Below are positions 1 through 8,439 of a DNA stretch of 64,000 bases, one piece after another. Origin of the DNA: Dichotomocladium elegans (lineage: Eukaryota; Mucoromycota; Mucoromycetes; Mucorales; Lichtheimiaceae). Both the position numbers and the translations under genes were made by a program. The stretch is from positions 1-64,000 of the forward strand of contig JAIXMN010000047.1 of the NCBI GenBank assembly GCA_025716815.1, in the 5' to 3' direction. Within the stretch, counting starts at the first letter, position 1. Each line of letters starts with the position of its first letter. A model generated the notes under the pieces. It did no database searches. It was not told the DNA's origin and was given only the letters and a program-made list of their open reading frames with translations.

Positions 1-172
1 TAACCCTAAACCCTAAACCCTAAACCCTAAACCCTAAACCCTAAACCCTAAACCCTAAACCCTAAACCCTAAACCCTAAAACCCTAAACCCTAAACCCTA
101 AACCCTAAACCCTAAACCCTAAACCCTAAACCCTAAACCCTAAACCCTAAAGCCTAAACCCTAAACCCTAAA
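1..172. repeat. Terminal telomere array (CCCTAAA)n
   Basis: About 24 near-perfect heptamers CCCTAAA, with one CCCTAAAA slip near 80 and a few C-to-G variants near the inner end. This is the C-rich strand read from the chromosome end inward, so the left edge of the window is a chromosome terminus. The unit is the plant/Arabidopsis type (TTTAGGG on the G strand), not the TTAGGG usual in fungi and animals. Confidence 0.97.
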
Positions 173-591
173 GCCCCCACCCTACTTAATCCTCACTTCT
201 AATTTAAACTCCGTTTATCTCGTTAATCGGAGTTCAAAAGTGTTGGGCTTGAGGCTGTCCACCACCATGTACCCCTCTAGGTCATGTGATTTGAGATCAT
301 GTGACCTGAAGGTCATCCTTGACCCTCCCCACCATATTAAAACTCCGGTTATCCGGATAACCGGAGTTTGAAATTCGCCTTGGTCAAAATTTACCAAATT
401 TTTCAGAGGACAAAAACAGTTCCTAAAAAATTATCACCAAGGTATTTAAACTCCGGTTATCGCGTTAACCGGAGTTTAAAATTAAAGTGTGATTTTTGAT
501 ATGGATTAAAAAATTCATGGTCCATATGTGACTGGTTATCATCACCAAGCCACCGAAAATTTTTTCGCTGTCACACTTAGAGACAGGATCA

Positions 592-599
592 TATAAATA
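592..599 (+). promoter_or_regulatory. TATA box in 5' pLTR
   Basis: TATAAATA lies directly upstream of the ribozyme and about 270 bases before the likely ORF1 start at 867. The same motif is at 4392-4399 in the 3' copy. It suggests an internal RNA polymerase II promoter that each pLTR carries with it. Start sites cannot be seen from sequence alone. Confidence 0.55.
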
Positions 600-668
600 G
601 AGCTGGTGTAAAGCACCTGATGAAGCTTCAAACCGAAGCGAAAAGACCGTCTTAGTGTCTCCAAGCTC
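600..668 (+). ncRNA. Hammerhead ribozyme, type I (5' pLTR copy)
   Basis: All core elements are present in order. Stem I outer GAGCT (600-604) pairs with AGCTC (664-668), then an internal loop (605-612 and 659-663), then inner GCAC (613-616) with GTGT (655-658). The core CTGATGA is at 617-623. Stem II GCTTC (625-629) pairs with GAAGC (635-639) around loop AAACC. The core GAAA is at 640-643. A short stem III AGA/TCT (644-646, 650-652) has loop CCG, and the cleavage dinucleotide TA is at 653-654. One extra A (624) sits between the core and stem II, a variation known from natural hammerheads. The very short stem III is typical of PLE hammerheads, which may work best as dimers. Predicted cleavage is after 654. 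Confidence 0.88.
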
Positions 669-866
669 TGCCTTTGTTGCTCTGCTCGTGCTATTGGGTA
701 AAATCGATTCTCTATTCACCTCTAAACCCTAAACAGCACCCCACCATCGCTCTCGACCATTCGCCGCACATCGCCGCCCGTCGATTTCCATCTGTCTCGC
801 TCAATCTCAACATTACGATCTCGAAATCAGCTTTTTTTGTTTTTCTTTTTTTCGCTCATCTCCAGT

Positions 867-1931
867 ATGGCCGCATCTTCCTCTTCTGCTCCTGCACACG
901 CTCCCACCACAGACGATCTTGCTGAGTTCGAAGAGTTTTCGCCTTTCGTCATTGGTTCCGGCATGTCTCGACATTGCAACACTAATCGGCCACCAATCGT
1001 CGACATTAAGGCTGCCATCGCTGGACCCCTTCGCGCTTCCGACTTCCCACCTATTCCTGCTGTGTGGGCCTCTATTCCAGGTTGGATTCAGGACCCTTTA
1101 AAGGCTGTTTTTAATAGCTTCAAGGGGTCTGCTGCTGAGGTGTTGTCCCTTAGGGATCAACTTAGTAAATTGGAGGCACACCAAGCCTCTGGTACTTATC
1201 CTCAGTTTGTGTTGACGGCTCTACCAGGCCTGAAATCTCTTGCAGTGGACACATCAGTCATACGTGAGAGTGAGCACAACCAGCTAATTGCTGAAATAGC
1301 TAGCAGTGTGGACTTGGCTAGGTCTACTATGCTCAAGGCTGCTATTGAAGCAAAGCGCCTAGCCCTTATGCGACATTCCGACCGCGCTAGCTTATCCATG
1401 GCTATTGAGTCGCTTAGGGAGCAGTTTTTTGAGAATCTTCGCGCAATGGAGATCTCCGCCGATTCATGGTCATCGCAACATGCGGCAATGTTGTCTTCTG
1501 CTGTGTGCCATTTGGTACACATGATTTCAGAGTATGACACAAAATGTCGCTGGACCAAGGTTAAGACTGCGCGCACCAAGGCCAAGTCAATGGCAACTAC
1601 ATCTTCTGCCGATGTCGTGATGGAGGATTCATCTTCCATTCACAAATCAGTAGAAAAACTAGTGGCAACTGAGGTCGCCAAGCTAGGGAAGCAGTTGCGT
1701 GGCTTAGCTGTCCAGCAGGGAAAAGGGCACCGGCCTCGGGTCCAGGGTTCCGCCCTGGGTCGGGTAAAGAAAGGAGCCCCCTCCAAAACAAAGTCCACAC
1801 ACAGTGGCAACCTCGCGTCACGTGCTCAGGCCCCCACCACAAGGCCAAAGCGTCTCACCCCTGCCCCAACACCATTCGCTGCCCTGAAAAAGGCAAAGAA
1901 TATCCCTGCCCCCCAAAAAAAGAAAAAATAA
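867..1931 (+). CDS. PLE ORF1, lysine-tailed protein of unknown fold
   Basis: An uninterrupted 354-residue reading frame from the ATG at 867; an upstream in-frame ATG at 837 would add 10 residues, but 867 has better context and begins with an Ala/Ser/Pro-rich stretch. I recognise no domain. The middle (about residues 90-230) is rich in Leu, Ala, Glu and Arg and looks helical. The C-terminal 100 residues are strongly basic (Lys/Arg with Pro and Ala) and end in a run of lysines, suggesting nucleic-acid binding. It stops 47 bases before the RT start, so ORF2 would need reinitiation or a separate message. Inferred role: RNA or telomere binding partner of the RT, as proposed for ORF1 of other telomeric PLEs. 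Confidence 0.75.
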   Translation: MAASSSSAPAHAPTTDDLAEFEEFSPFVIGSGMSRHCNTNRPPIVDIKAAIAGPLRASDFPPIPAVWASIPGWIQDPLKAVFNSFKGSAAEVLSLRDQLSKLEAHQASGTYPQFVLTALPGLKSLAVDTSVIRESEHNQLIAEIASSVDLARSTMLKAAIEAKRLALMRHSDRASLSMAIESLREQFFENLRAMEISADSWSSQHAAMLSSAVCHLVHMISEYDTKCRWTKVKTARTKAKSMATTSSADVVMEDSSSIHKSVEKLVATEVAKLGKQLRGLAVQQGKGHRPRVQGSALGRVKKGAPSKTKSTHSGNLASRAQAPTTRPKRLTPAPTPFAALKKAKNIPAPQKKKK

Positions 1932-1978
1932 AGACCAACCCCCTTTCTAGGGGATTTTATTCTTGTACACATGGTTCT

Positions 1979-3919
1979 ATGCGTAGTGCAACAGTATGCA
2001 AACACTTTGATGTTAGGAAACTACACACTTACCCACCTTGGTTCTTCCATTGTGCCCGCGTCAAAGATAGACTCCATTTCGTTATTAAACATAGTAGTCC
2101 CTTATGGTTAGACACTGTGATATTTAACAAAAGTGTACATAATTTCTCTTCCCTGGATATCCCTAGGGAAATTATGCATCTCCTGGGGTTAGGCCACAAG
2201 TTTATACCAAAACCAAAGCCTGATCGCAGCTTGCACTCTATAGCATTCAAACAATTTGCTAGGTCTTTACAAATAAAAGAGTTTTTCAAGGACAAACCTG
2301 ATAATCCCTTGTTTGATCCTCGCTTTCATGTGCGTTCAGAGTGGAATCCACCACCTATTCGTTCTGTGCAATCTACTCTTTATAAATTTCGGGACGACCT
2401 ACTATCTATTCCACCACCAAAGGAAAAAACTCTAGGTCATATTCCAAAGAAACTTCACCAGTTTCTTACTAATCCCAATATTATTGTCAAGCCTTCAGAT
2501 AAAAACTTGGGATTAACTGTCCTGAACACTTCTTGGTATCTGGCTGAGGCTGAACGCCAACTTGCTTCGCCTTCCTATAAGCGCATTTACCAACCAGAAG
2601 CGGCAATTGTTGAGGTCATCACCCTTAAAGGGAAAAAGCTACTACAGACCCTATGTAAAAACATGTCGCCTCACTTTAAAAAGGTCTTCACAATGCAACA
2701 TGCCAAATACATTGACCACCATATCAGTACTGGTGTGTGCATTCCTAAATTTCACCTGCTCCCAAAGATTCACAAAGATCCAATTGCAGGTAGACCTATT
2801 ATCCCTTCCCATTCTTGGGTTACTAGTCCATTTTCAAAGTGGATAGACACAGTGCTTCAGGCAGGATTAAAACACTGCCCAACTGTCTTAAGGGATACAA
2901 AGGAATTAGTCACTCTATTAGATAAACTACCTCAAGATACTTATACCTTTAGTTCTGGGGATGTTTCTAGTATGTACACTAATATTCCTACTGAGGAAGG
3001 AATTACACGTGTTGTTGGCTTTCTCCACCTCACTTTCCAGTGGGATGGTGCTACAGCTCGTGCAATTAAACAGGTTTTGCAGTTTATCATGACTGATAAC
3101 TACTTCAGCTTCAATAACTGCTATTACCAACAAGTAAATGGCACTGCTATGGGGACTTCCTGTGCCCCTGCTTATGCCAATATCTTCATGTACACACTTG
3201 AACGCGAAATGATGGCCTTATATAAGCCTCTTTTGTATGTTAGGTACATTGACGACTTACTTGTTCTTGATCCCTCCTCAGACACAGTAGATAGGGTTAC
3301 ATCTTGGATAAGTAATTGTCACTCTGCCATTACTATAAATTGGTCAACCTCAAATCAGCACATTGATTACCTAGACCTTTCTATCCATAATAATCCTTTT
3401 GGTTATCAAACACACCAAAAAGTGCTTAACCAATATCTTTATGTACCCTTTTGCTCATACCATCCATTAGCTAACAAAAAAGGCTTTATTAAGGCTGAGC
3501 TAATTAGATATGTGCGCAATTCATCTACTGTTGAGGCATTTGAAACTATGGTTAGAAAATTCTTCTTTAGATTAAGGCAAAGAGGCTACCCACCTCGCCT
3601 ATTACTCTATATTTTCAGCCAAGTTAGATATGCAGATCGCCAAAAATACCTTGAAAGTTCAGTTTCACTAAGGGATAACCAAATCCTGCCTTTTGTTACT
3701 GACTTTAATCCTGTTTGGGAGTCACCACACTTCTCTACAGCAATAAGGAATTTGCGCTCAAGCCTTCCTAGGTATACAATCCCTGTTGCTTTTCGCAAAA
3801 ATTCATCCTTAACTGATCTGCTTAATCGCATAAATGCCAAAAAGCTCTCTAGGCGAATGAAGTTTATCTCCAAAAAGCGCCCTAGACAGCTAGAGAAAAC
3901 TATGAGAAGGGTTAGATAG
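1979..3919 (+). CDS. Penelope-like reverse transcriptase (ORF2)
   Basis: An intact 646-residue frame. PLE hallmarks in order: the KPSDKNLG segment near residues 171-178, the LPKIHKDP thumb-side motif (261-268) followed by RPI, motif A GDVSSMYTNIP (327-337), motif B NGTAMGTSCAPAYAN (387-401), and motif C YVRYIDDLLVL (420-430) with catalytic Asp 425/426. About 200 residues follow and end in a Lys/Arg-rich tail; there is no GIY-YIG domain or its CCHH zinc finger. Length fits EN-minus PLE proteins. It would copy the element RNA using an exposed DNA 3' end, here probably the telomeric overhang. It ends with TAG at 3917-3919, evidence that TAG is a real stop in this genome. Confidence 0.93.
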   Translation: MRSATVCKHFDVRKLHTYPPWFFHCARVKDRLHFVIKHSSPLWLDTVIFNKSVHNFSSLDIPREIMHLLGLGHKFIPKPKPDRSLHSIAFKQFARSLQIKEFFKDKPDNPLFDPRFHVRSEWNPPPIRSVQSTLYKFRDDLLSIPPPKEKTLGHIPKKLHQFLTNPNIIVKPSDKNLGLTVLNTSWYLAEAERQLASPSYKRIYQPEAAIVEVITLKGKKLLQTLCKNMSPHFKKVFTMQHAKYIDHHISTGVCIPKFHLLPKIHKDPIAGRPIIPSHSWVTSPFSKWIDTVLQAGLKHCPTVLRDTKELVTLLDKLPQDTYTFSSGDVSSMYTNIPTEEGITRVVGFLHLTFQWDGATARAIKQVLQFIMTDNYFSFNNCYYQQVNGTAMGTSCAPAYANIFMYTLEREMMALYKPLLYVRYIDDLLVLDPSSDTVDRVTSWISNCHSAITINWSTSNQHIDYLDLSIHNNPFGYQTHQKVLNQYLYVPFCSYHPLANKKGFIKAELIRYVRNSSTVEAFETMVRKFFFRLRQRGYPPRLLLYIFSQVRYADRQKYLESSVSLRDNQILPFVTDFNPVWESPHFSTAIRNLRSSLPRYTIPVAFRKNSSLTDLLNRINAKKLSRRMKFISKKRPRQLEKTMRRVR

Positions 3920-4391
3920 CCTTAAGGTAATGCCTACCTAAGGTCGTTGGGTGTGCCTAAACCCCCCACCCTACTTAACCCTCACCTCTAATTTAAACTC
4001 CGGTTATCTCGTTAACCGGAGTTCAAAAGTGTTGGGCTTGAGGCTGTCCACCACCATGGACCCCTCTAGGTCATGTGATTTGAGATCATGTGACCTGAAG
4101 GTCATCCTTGACCCTCCCCACCACCACCCCCATATTAAAACTCCGGTTATCCGGATAACCGGAGTTTGAAATTCGCCTTGGTCAAAATTTACCAAATTTT
4201 TCAGAGGACAAAAACAGTTCCTAAAAAATTATCACCAAGGTATTTAAACTCCGGTTATCGCGTTAACCGGAGTTTAAAAATTAAAGTGTGATTTTTGATA
4301 TGGATTAAAAAATTCATGGTCCATATGTGACTGGTTATCATCACCAAGCCACCGAAAAATTTTTTCGCTGTCACACTTAGAGACAGGATCA

Positions 4392-4399
4392 TATAAATA
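4392..4399 (+). promoter_or_regulatory. TATA box in 3' pLTR
   Basis: TATAAATA, the counterpart of 592-599. In this copy it would drive transcription inward, through telomere repeats into the antisense strand of the rDNA. Confidence 0.45.
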
Positions 4400-4468
4400 G
4401 AGCTGGTGTAAAGCACCTGATGAAGCTTCAAACCGAAGCGAAAAGACCGTCTTAGTGTCTCCAAGCTC
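4400..4468 (+). ncRNA. Hammerhead ribozyme, type I (3' pLTR copy)
   Basis: Identical in sequence and folding to the copy at 600-668 (constant offset of 3800 bases). Core CTGATGA at 4417-4423, GAAA at 4440-4443, predicted cleavage after 4454. Two ribozymes in one transcript would release a unit-length RNA of about 3.8 kb running from inside one pLTR to the same point in the next. Confidence 0.88.
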
Positions 4469-4524
4469 TGCCTTTGTTGCTCTGCTCGTGCTATTGGGTA
4501 AAATCGATTCTCTATTCACCTCTA

Positions 4525-4611
4525 AACCCTAAACCCTAAACCCTAAACCCTAAACCCTAAACCCTATACCCTATACCCTATACCCTATACCCTATACCCT
4601 ATACCCTATAC
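4525..4611. repeat. Interstitial telomere repeats, CCCTAAA then variant CCCTATA
   Basis: Five canonical CCCTAAA units (to about 4560) are followed by about seven CCCTATA units (4561-4611), which end at CCATATATTTTC joined to the 18S fragment. The variant block is homogeneous, so it looks like a separate addition event and not random decay of canonical repeats. Confidence 0.93.
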
Positions 4612-4614
4612 CAT

Positions 4615-4862
4615 ATATTTTCAGGGTTTTACCCCAAGTTGGCTTGTATCTAATCAATGCATGGCTTCTTTCGTCGCCACTTTTCTCGGCATGTATTAGC
4701 TCTAGAATTACCACGGTTATCCAAGTGGTAGATGCTGTGCCAGGTAGATTATGACTGATTTAATGAGCCATTCGCAGTTTCGCTGTATAATTGCTTATAC
4801 TTAGACATGCATGGCTTAATCTTTGAGACAAGCATATGACTACTGGCAGGATCAACCAGGTA
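4615..4862 (-). rRNA. 18S rRNA, 5' end only (truncated)
   Basis: The reverse complement starts at 4862 with TACCTGGTTGATCCTGCCAG, the universal eukaryotic SSU 5' end, and follows SSU sequence for about 245 bases before it is cut off by telomere-like repeats. Transcription points toward the telomere. Only helices near the 5' end are present, so it cannot give a functional SSU RNA. Some bases next to the telomere repeats (4615-4630) may not be SSU. Confidence 0.95.
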
Positions 4863-5989
4863 ACTACTTGAAAGACCTCAGACCTCAAGGAGTTTTCACA
4901 CTCCAAAAAGTCCTAGGACCTGAGCACTCTCATCATAAACATGATCGAGCCAAGGCATCAAAGGCCTACAGTCCATCTTTCGCAACCCTTTTGAGATGAA
5001 TACATCCAAGAGCAACGCACTCAAGCATTACAAACAAGGAATCCACCTCAAGTGTCTAACCTCCAGTCTACAACTGTTTTTCAAGAGTCGAACATGCTAG
5101 AGCCAAATCTCAAAAAGACTTGAGCAAGTCGAAACTCCTTGAAGGATGACTAGAATCCCCAACTTGCATCTCTCCCAAAGGGAAAAACGCGCTTAGGGGT
5201 CATTGCACCCAAATGATCTAGGTTCCTCAAGCCTAGTCATTGACCATCAATACGCATTTGCTACCTTCCTTTCAAGTCCAAAGCACAAGGCTCGACTATT
5301 TATCTTGTAGGGACGTGACAAAGCAACGCACCCTACTCTATGTCTATCAACCAAACGACCCAAGGTCATTTCAAGTCAAAAAGACCAGTATTCACCCTTC
5401 ATAAAGGGACTCTCACCAACAAAAGACCTAGGCTTAACAAAGCCGGCCTTCATGAACTGGGAACACAACCCGAGTTCTTAGGGACTCAACCAACCTTTAC
5501 TTGAACTCCATTTTACAAGTCCCTAGGAGTCAAAGTACATAGAGAGGTAGTAAAACCACTAGTCTCTAGATCTACCAGGAGTACCAGTCCTCGCACATCA
5601 AGTCCAAGTCAAACTCAATTGACTTGAACTCTTCTGACCTAGATTCCAAAGGCAAAACCACCACCTCTAGGAGAACTAGCTAAAGACGTTCACTAGAACT
5701 CAAACAGGGGATGTAAATCCAAAGACCTCAAAGTCTACCAGGAGTACCAGTCCTCGCACATCAAGTCCAAGTCAAAATCAATTGACTTGAGCTCTTCTGA
5801 CTTTGAGTTCAAAGGGTCTACATGTTGGGCCCACTTGGACCCACCACCCCCCTCAAGGTTCCTGCGGGTGTCGTTTGCCCAAGTTCGAACCCCCGCAGTG
5901 GCGGTGGACCGTCGTTTACCAAGGGGTACCTGTTCAATGCCGCGCTCACAGCAATACGACGGTCCCTTTCCCAATACGACGCTTAAAGG
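4863..5989 (-). other. rDNA 5' external transcribed spacer region
   Basis: Non-coding sequence directly upstream of the 18S 5' end, so it should hold the 5' ETS and possibly the Pol I start. I see no gene. A direct repeat of about 70 bp, beginning CTACCAGGAGTACCAGTCC, is at about 5571-5640 and again at 5735-5803. Short ORFs here have no recognisable product. Confidence 0.6.
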
Positions 5990-7075
5990 CTTTTCAATAC
6001 GCCGGTCCCTGATACTTGGACGTAAAGGGCCTAGGTCTTTTTTAGACTTGACTTGACTGGTCCTAGGTCTTTTTTAGACTTGACTTGACTGGTCCTAGGT
6101 CTTTTTTAGACTTGACTTGGCAGATCCTAGGTCTTTTTTACACTTGACTAGGACTTACCCTAGGTCTTTTTTAGACTTGACTTGGCTGGTCCTAGGTCTT
6201 TTTTAGACTTGACTTGGAATCATCCTAGGTCTTTTTTAGACTTGACTAGGACTTACCCTAGGTCTTTTTTAGACTTGACTTGGAATCATCCTAGGTCTTT
6301 TTTAGACTTGACTTGGAATCATCCTAGGTCTTTTTTAGACTTGACTTGGACTTGGCCTAGGTCTTTTTTAGACTTGACTTGGACTGATCCTAGGTCTTTT
6401 TTAGACTTGACTTCAATCATCCTAGGTCTTTTTTAGACTTGACTTGGAATCATCCTAGGCTTTTTTAGACTTGACTTGGACTGATCCTAGGTCTTTTTTA
6501 GACTTGATTGGATCATCCTAGGTCTTTTTTAGACTTGACTAGACTTACCTAGGTCTTTTTTAGACTTGACTTGGAATCATCCTAGGTCTTTTTTAGACTT
6601 GACTTGGACTCATCCTAGGTCTTTTTTAGACTTGAATGGGAATCATCCTAGGTCTTTTTTACACTTGACTTCCAATCATCCTAGGTCTTTTTGGGACTTG
6701 ACTGGGGTCACTCCTAGGTCTTTTCCTCAAGGACTTTTCCTCAAAACGTCCAAGTCATTTTTACACTTGACTGGGACCCATCCTAGGTCTTTTCCTCAAA
6801 ACGTCTAGTCATTTTTACACTTGACTGGGACCATCCTAGGTCTTTTCCTCAAAACGTCCAAGTCATTTTTACACTTGACTGGGTCACTTCAAGCACTTTT
6901 CCTCAAAACGTCCAAGTCATTTTTACACTTGACTGGGACCATCTAGGACTTTTCCTCAAAACGTCCAAGTCATTTTTACACTTGACTGGGACCCATCCTA
7001 GGTCTTTTCCCCAATACGTCTAGGTCATTTTTACACTTGACTGGGACCCATCTTAGGACTTTTCTGCAACACATG
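5990..7075. repeat. IGS tandem repeat block A (about 28-30 bp unit)
   Basis: Roughly 35 imperfect copies of a unit containing CCTAGGTCTTTTTTAGACT followed by TGACTTGG and a variable 4-8 base link. Toward 6720-7060 the unit changes to TTTTCCTCAAAACGTCCAAG with TCATTTTTACACTTGACTGGG. Typical spacer subrepeats; the open frames through it are artefacts of a repeat length divisible by three. Confidence 0.9.
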
Positions 7076-7744
7076 GGGGACATTTTCGGACATCTTTGAG
7101 ACACTCTCTAGGTGTTTTCTGCAGTGAATCGCAGCATCCTTTATCGCAAAAAAATACAAAAAAAACATAAAAAAATTTAAAACCGCAATAAAATGAATGG
7201 CAAAAGCATGTGCATCATGAAAACAAACAGAAACCTGAAAATAAAATTTTCACCTCATGTTTTTTCGTAATAACCGCGCATTTGCATTCTTCTCATGCAA
7301 ATGCCGCGATGGTTTCTTGTGCGCAAAATTTCGGCGCATCGAATAAACCAAGTTCCATGCCAAACGGACCAGAACTCGTTGAGAAACCCACAAAAGCACC
7401 TTCACGAAAATGCATTCTCGACGCGCGAGGGGCTTTTTGACCCAAATTTCGTGCCCGGAGGGCCTCCGGAGTACCACCATTCGAACGGGCTCGTCGAGAG
7501 CTTTCGAATGATCCAACTTTGAGCCCAAACGGACCACTTTACGACCTCCAAGGAATGAAAAACCTTCAAGGCCGAAATGACTTTGTTGTGGGGGGAAATC
7601 GGCTGCATACGCCCGGTAAAACCCCGCCACCGGCGTATTGAGGAAATTCATCTATAGGATAATTAACATGCAGAAAAATGCTACACAGGGTGCAGAGATT
7701 GCAGAGGTCATGGGTTCGACTCTGCCTTTGCATCCTGGACGGTT
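7076..7744. other. IGS unique segment
   Basis: No gene supported. It starts with a diverged copy of the AAAACCATGATAAAATG-type lead sequence that also precedes the ~150 bp repeats at 8440, followed by GC-richer sequence with short ORFs on both strands that I do not recognise. Confidence 0.5.
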
Positions 7745-8345
7745 TCTTTCACTTGGGACCTAGGTCTTTTTAGACTTGGACCAAGGTCTTTTTCACTTGG
7801 GCCTAGGTCTTTTTTAGACTTGACTTGGCAGATCCTAGGTCTTTTTTAGACTTGACTTGGCAGATCCTAGGTCTTTTTTAGACTTGACTTGGACTGATCC
7901 TAGGTCTTTTTTACACTTGACTTGGACTACCTAGGTCTTTTTTAGACTTGACTTGGACTTGACCTAGGTCTTTTTTAGACTTGACTTGACTGACTTCCAT
8001 GATCCTAGGTCTTTTTTACGACTTGACTTCTGGTTTTACTGATTCATCCTAGGTCTTTTTTAGACTTGACTTATACCTAGGTCTTTTTTAACTTGACTTC
8101 CAATGATCCTAGGTCTTTTTTAGACTTGACTTGGATCCTAGGTCTTTTTTAGACTTGACTTCCAATGATCCTAGGTCTTTTTTACACTTGACTTCCAATG
8201 ATCCTAGGTCTTTTTTAACTTGACTCTGATCCTAGGTCTTTTTAGACTTGACTTGGACTACCTAGGTCTTTTTTACACTTGACTTCCAATCATCCTAGAT
8301 CTTTTTTACACTTGACTGGGACTCATTCTAGGACTTTTCCTCAAT
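7745..8345. repeat. IGS tandem repeat block B
   Basis: About 18 more copies of the CCTAGGTCTTTTTTAGACT-type unit with more variable links (for example CCAATGATCCTAGG). The same family as the blocks at 5990 and 10435. Confidence 0.88.
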
Positions 8346-8439
8346 ATGTCTAGGTCATTTTGGGACATCATGGGGACACTTTCTAGCTGTTTTCTAGAGT
8401 TAGTCGCAGAGTGTTTGACCAAAAAAATTATACAAAAAA

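Larger units (their letters stand above)
173..733 (+). repeat. 5' pseudo-LTR (pLTR) of the PLE
   Basis: Direct repeat of 3962-4534, very similar apart from scattered substitutions and a 9 bp length difference near 333. It carries three palindromes built on ACTCCGGTTA/TAACCGGAGT (about 207-235, 341-369 and 448-477), a TATA box (592-599) and a hammerhead ribozyme (600-668). Its 3' end reads CTCTAAACCCTAAAC, nearly two telomere heptamers, and then passes straight into the ORF1 leader. Such direct terminal repeats come from head-to-tail PLE copies and are called pLTRs. Confidence 0.9.
3962..4534 (+). repeat. 3' pseudo-LTR (pLTR) of the PLE
   Basis: Direct repeat of 173-733, with the same three palindromes (the first at 3996-4023 is a perfect AACTCCGGTTA/TAACCGGAGTT pair), TATA box and ribozyme. 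Its 3' end runs without a break into (CCCTAAA)n at about 4525. The boundary is therefore ambiguous by one or two telomere units, exactly where template and telomere would overlap. Confidence 0.9.
173..4560 (+). mobile_element. Telomere-associated Penelope-like retroelement (EN-minus PLE)
   Basis: A complete element lies between the terminal telomere array and a second short (CCCTAAA)5 array at about 4525-4560. Order: 5' pLTR (173-733), ORF1, ORF2 reverse transcriptase, 3' pLTR (3962-4534). The RT is of Penelope type and no GIY-YIG endonuclease follows it. This matches the endonuclease-deficient, telomere-associated PLEs known from rotifers, basidiomycetes, diatoms and Selaginella. The sense strand reads from the telomere inward and its 3' end abuts CCCTAAA repeats, the polarity expected if the telomeric G-strand 3' end primed reverse transcription. 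ORFs, ribozymes and repeats all appear intact, so it may be a recent insertion. Family placement rests on motifs read by eye. Confidence 0.9.

Noticed and set aside
3607..3919. GIY-YIG endonuclease at the end of the PLE protein
   Set aside because: The C-terminal ~200 residues contain no GIY or YIG signature and no CCHH zinc finger; the frame ends in a basic tail.
5990..8345. CRISPR-like array of ~20 bp repeats with variable links
   Set aside because: Links are 4-10 bases and themselves repetitive, there are no unique spacers, and the setting is a eukaryotic rDNA spacer.
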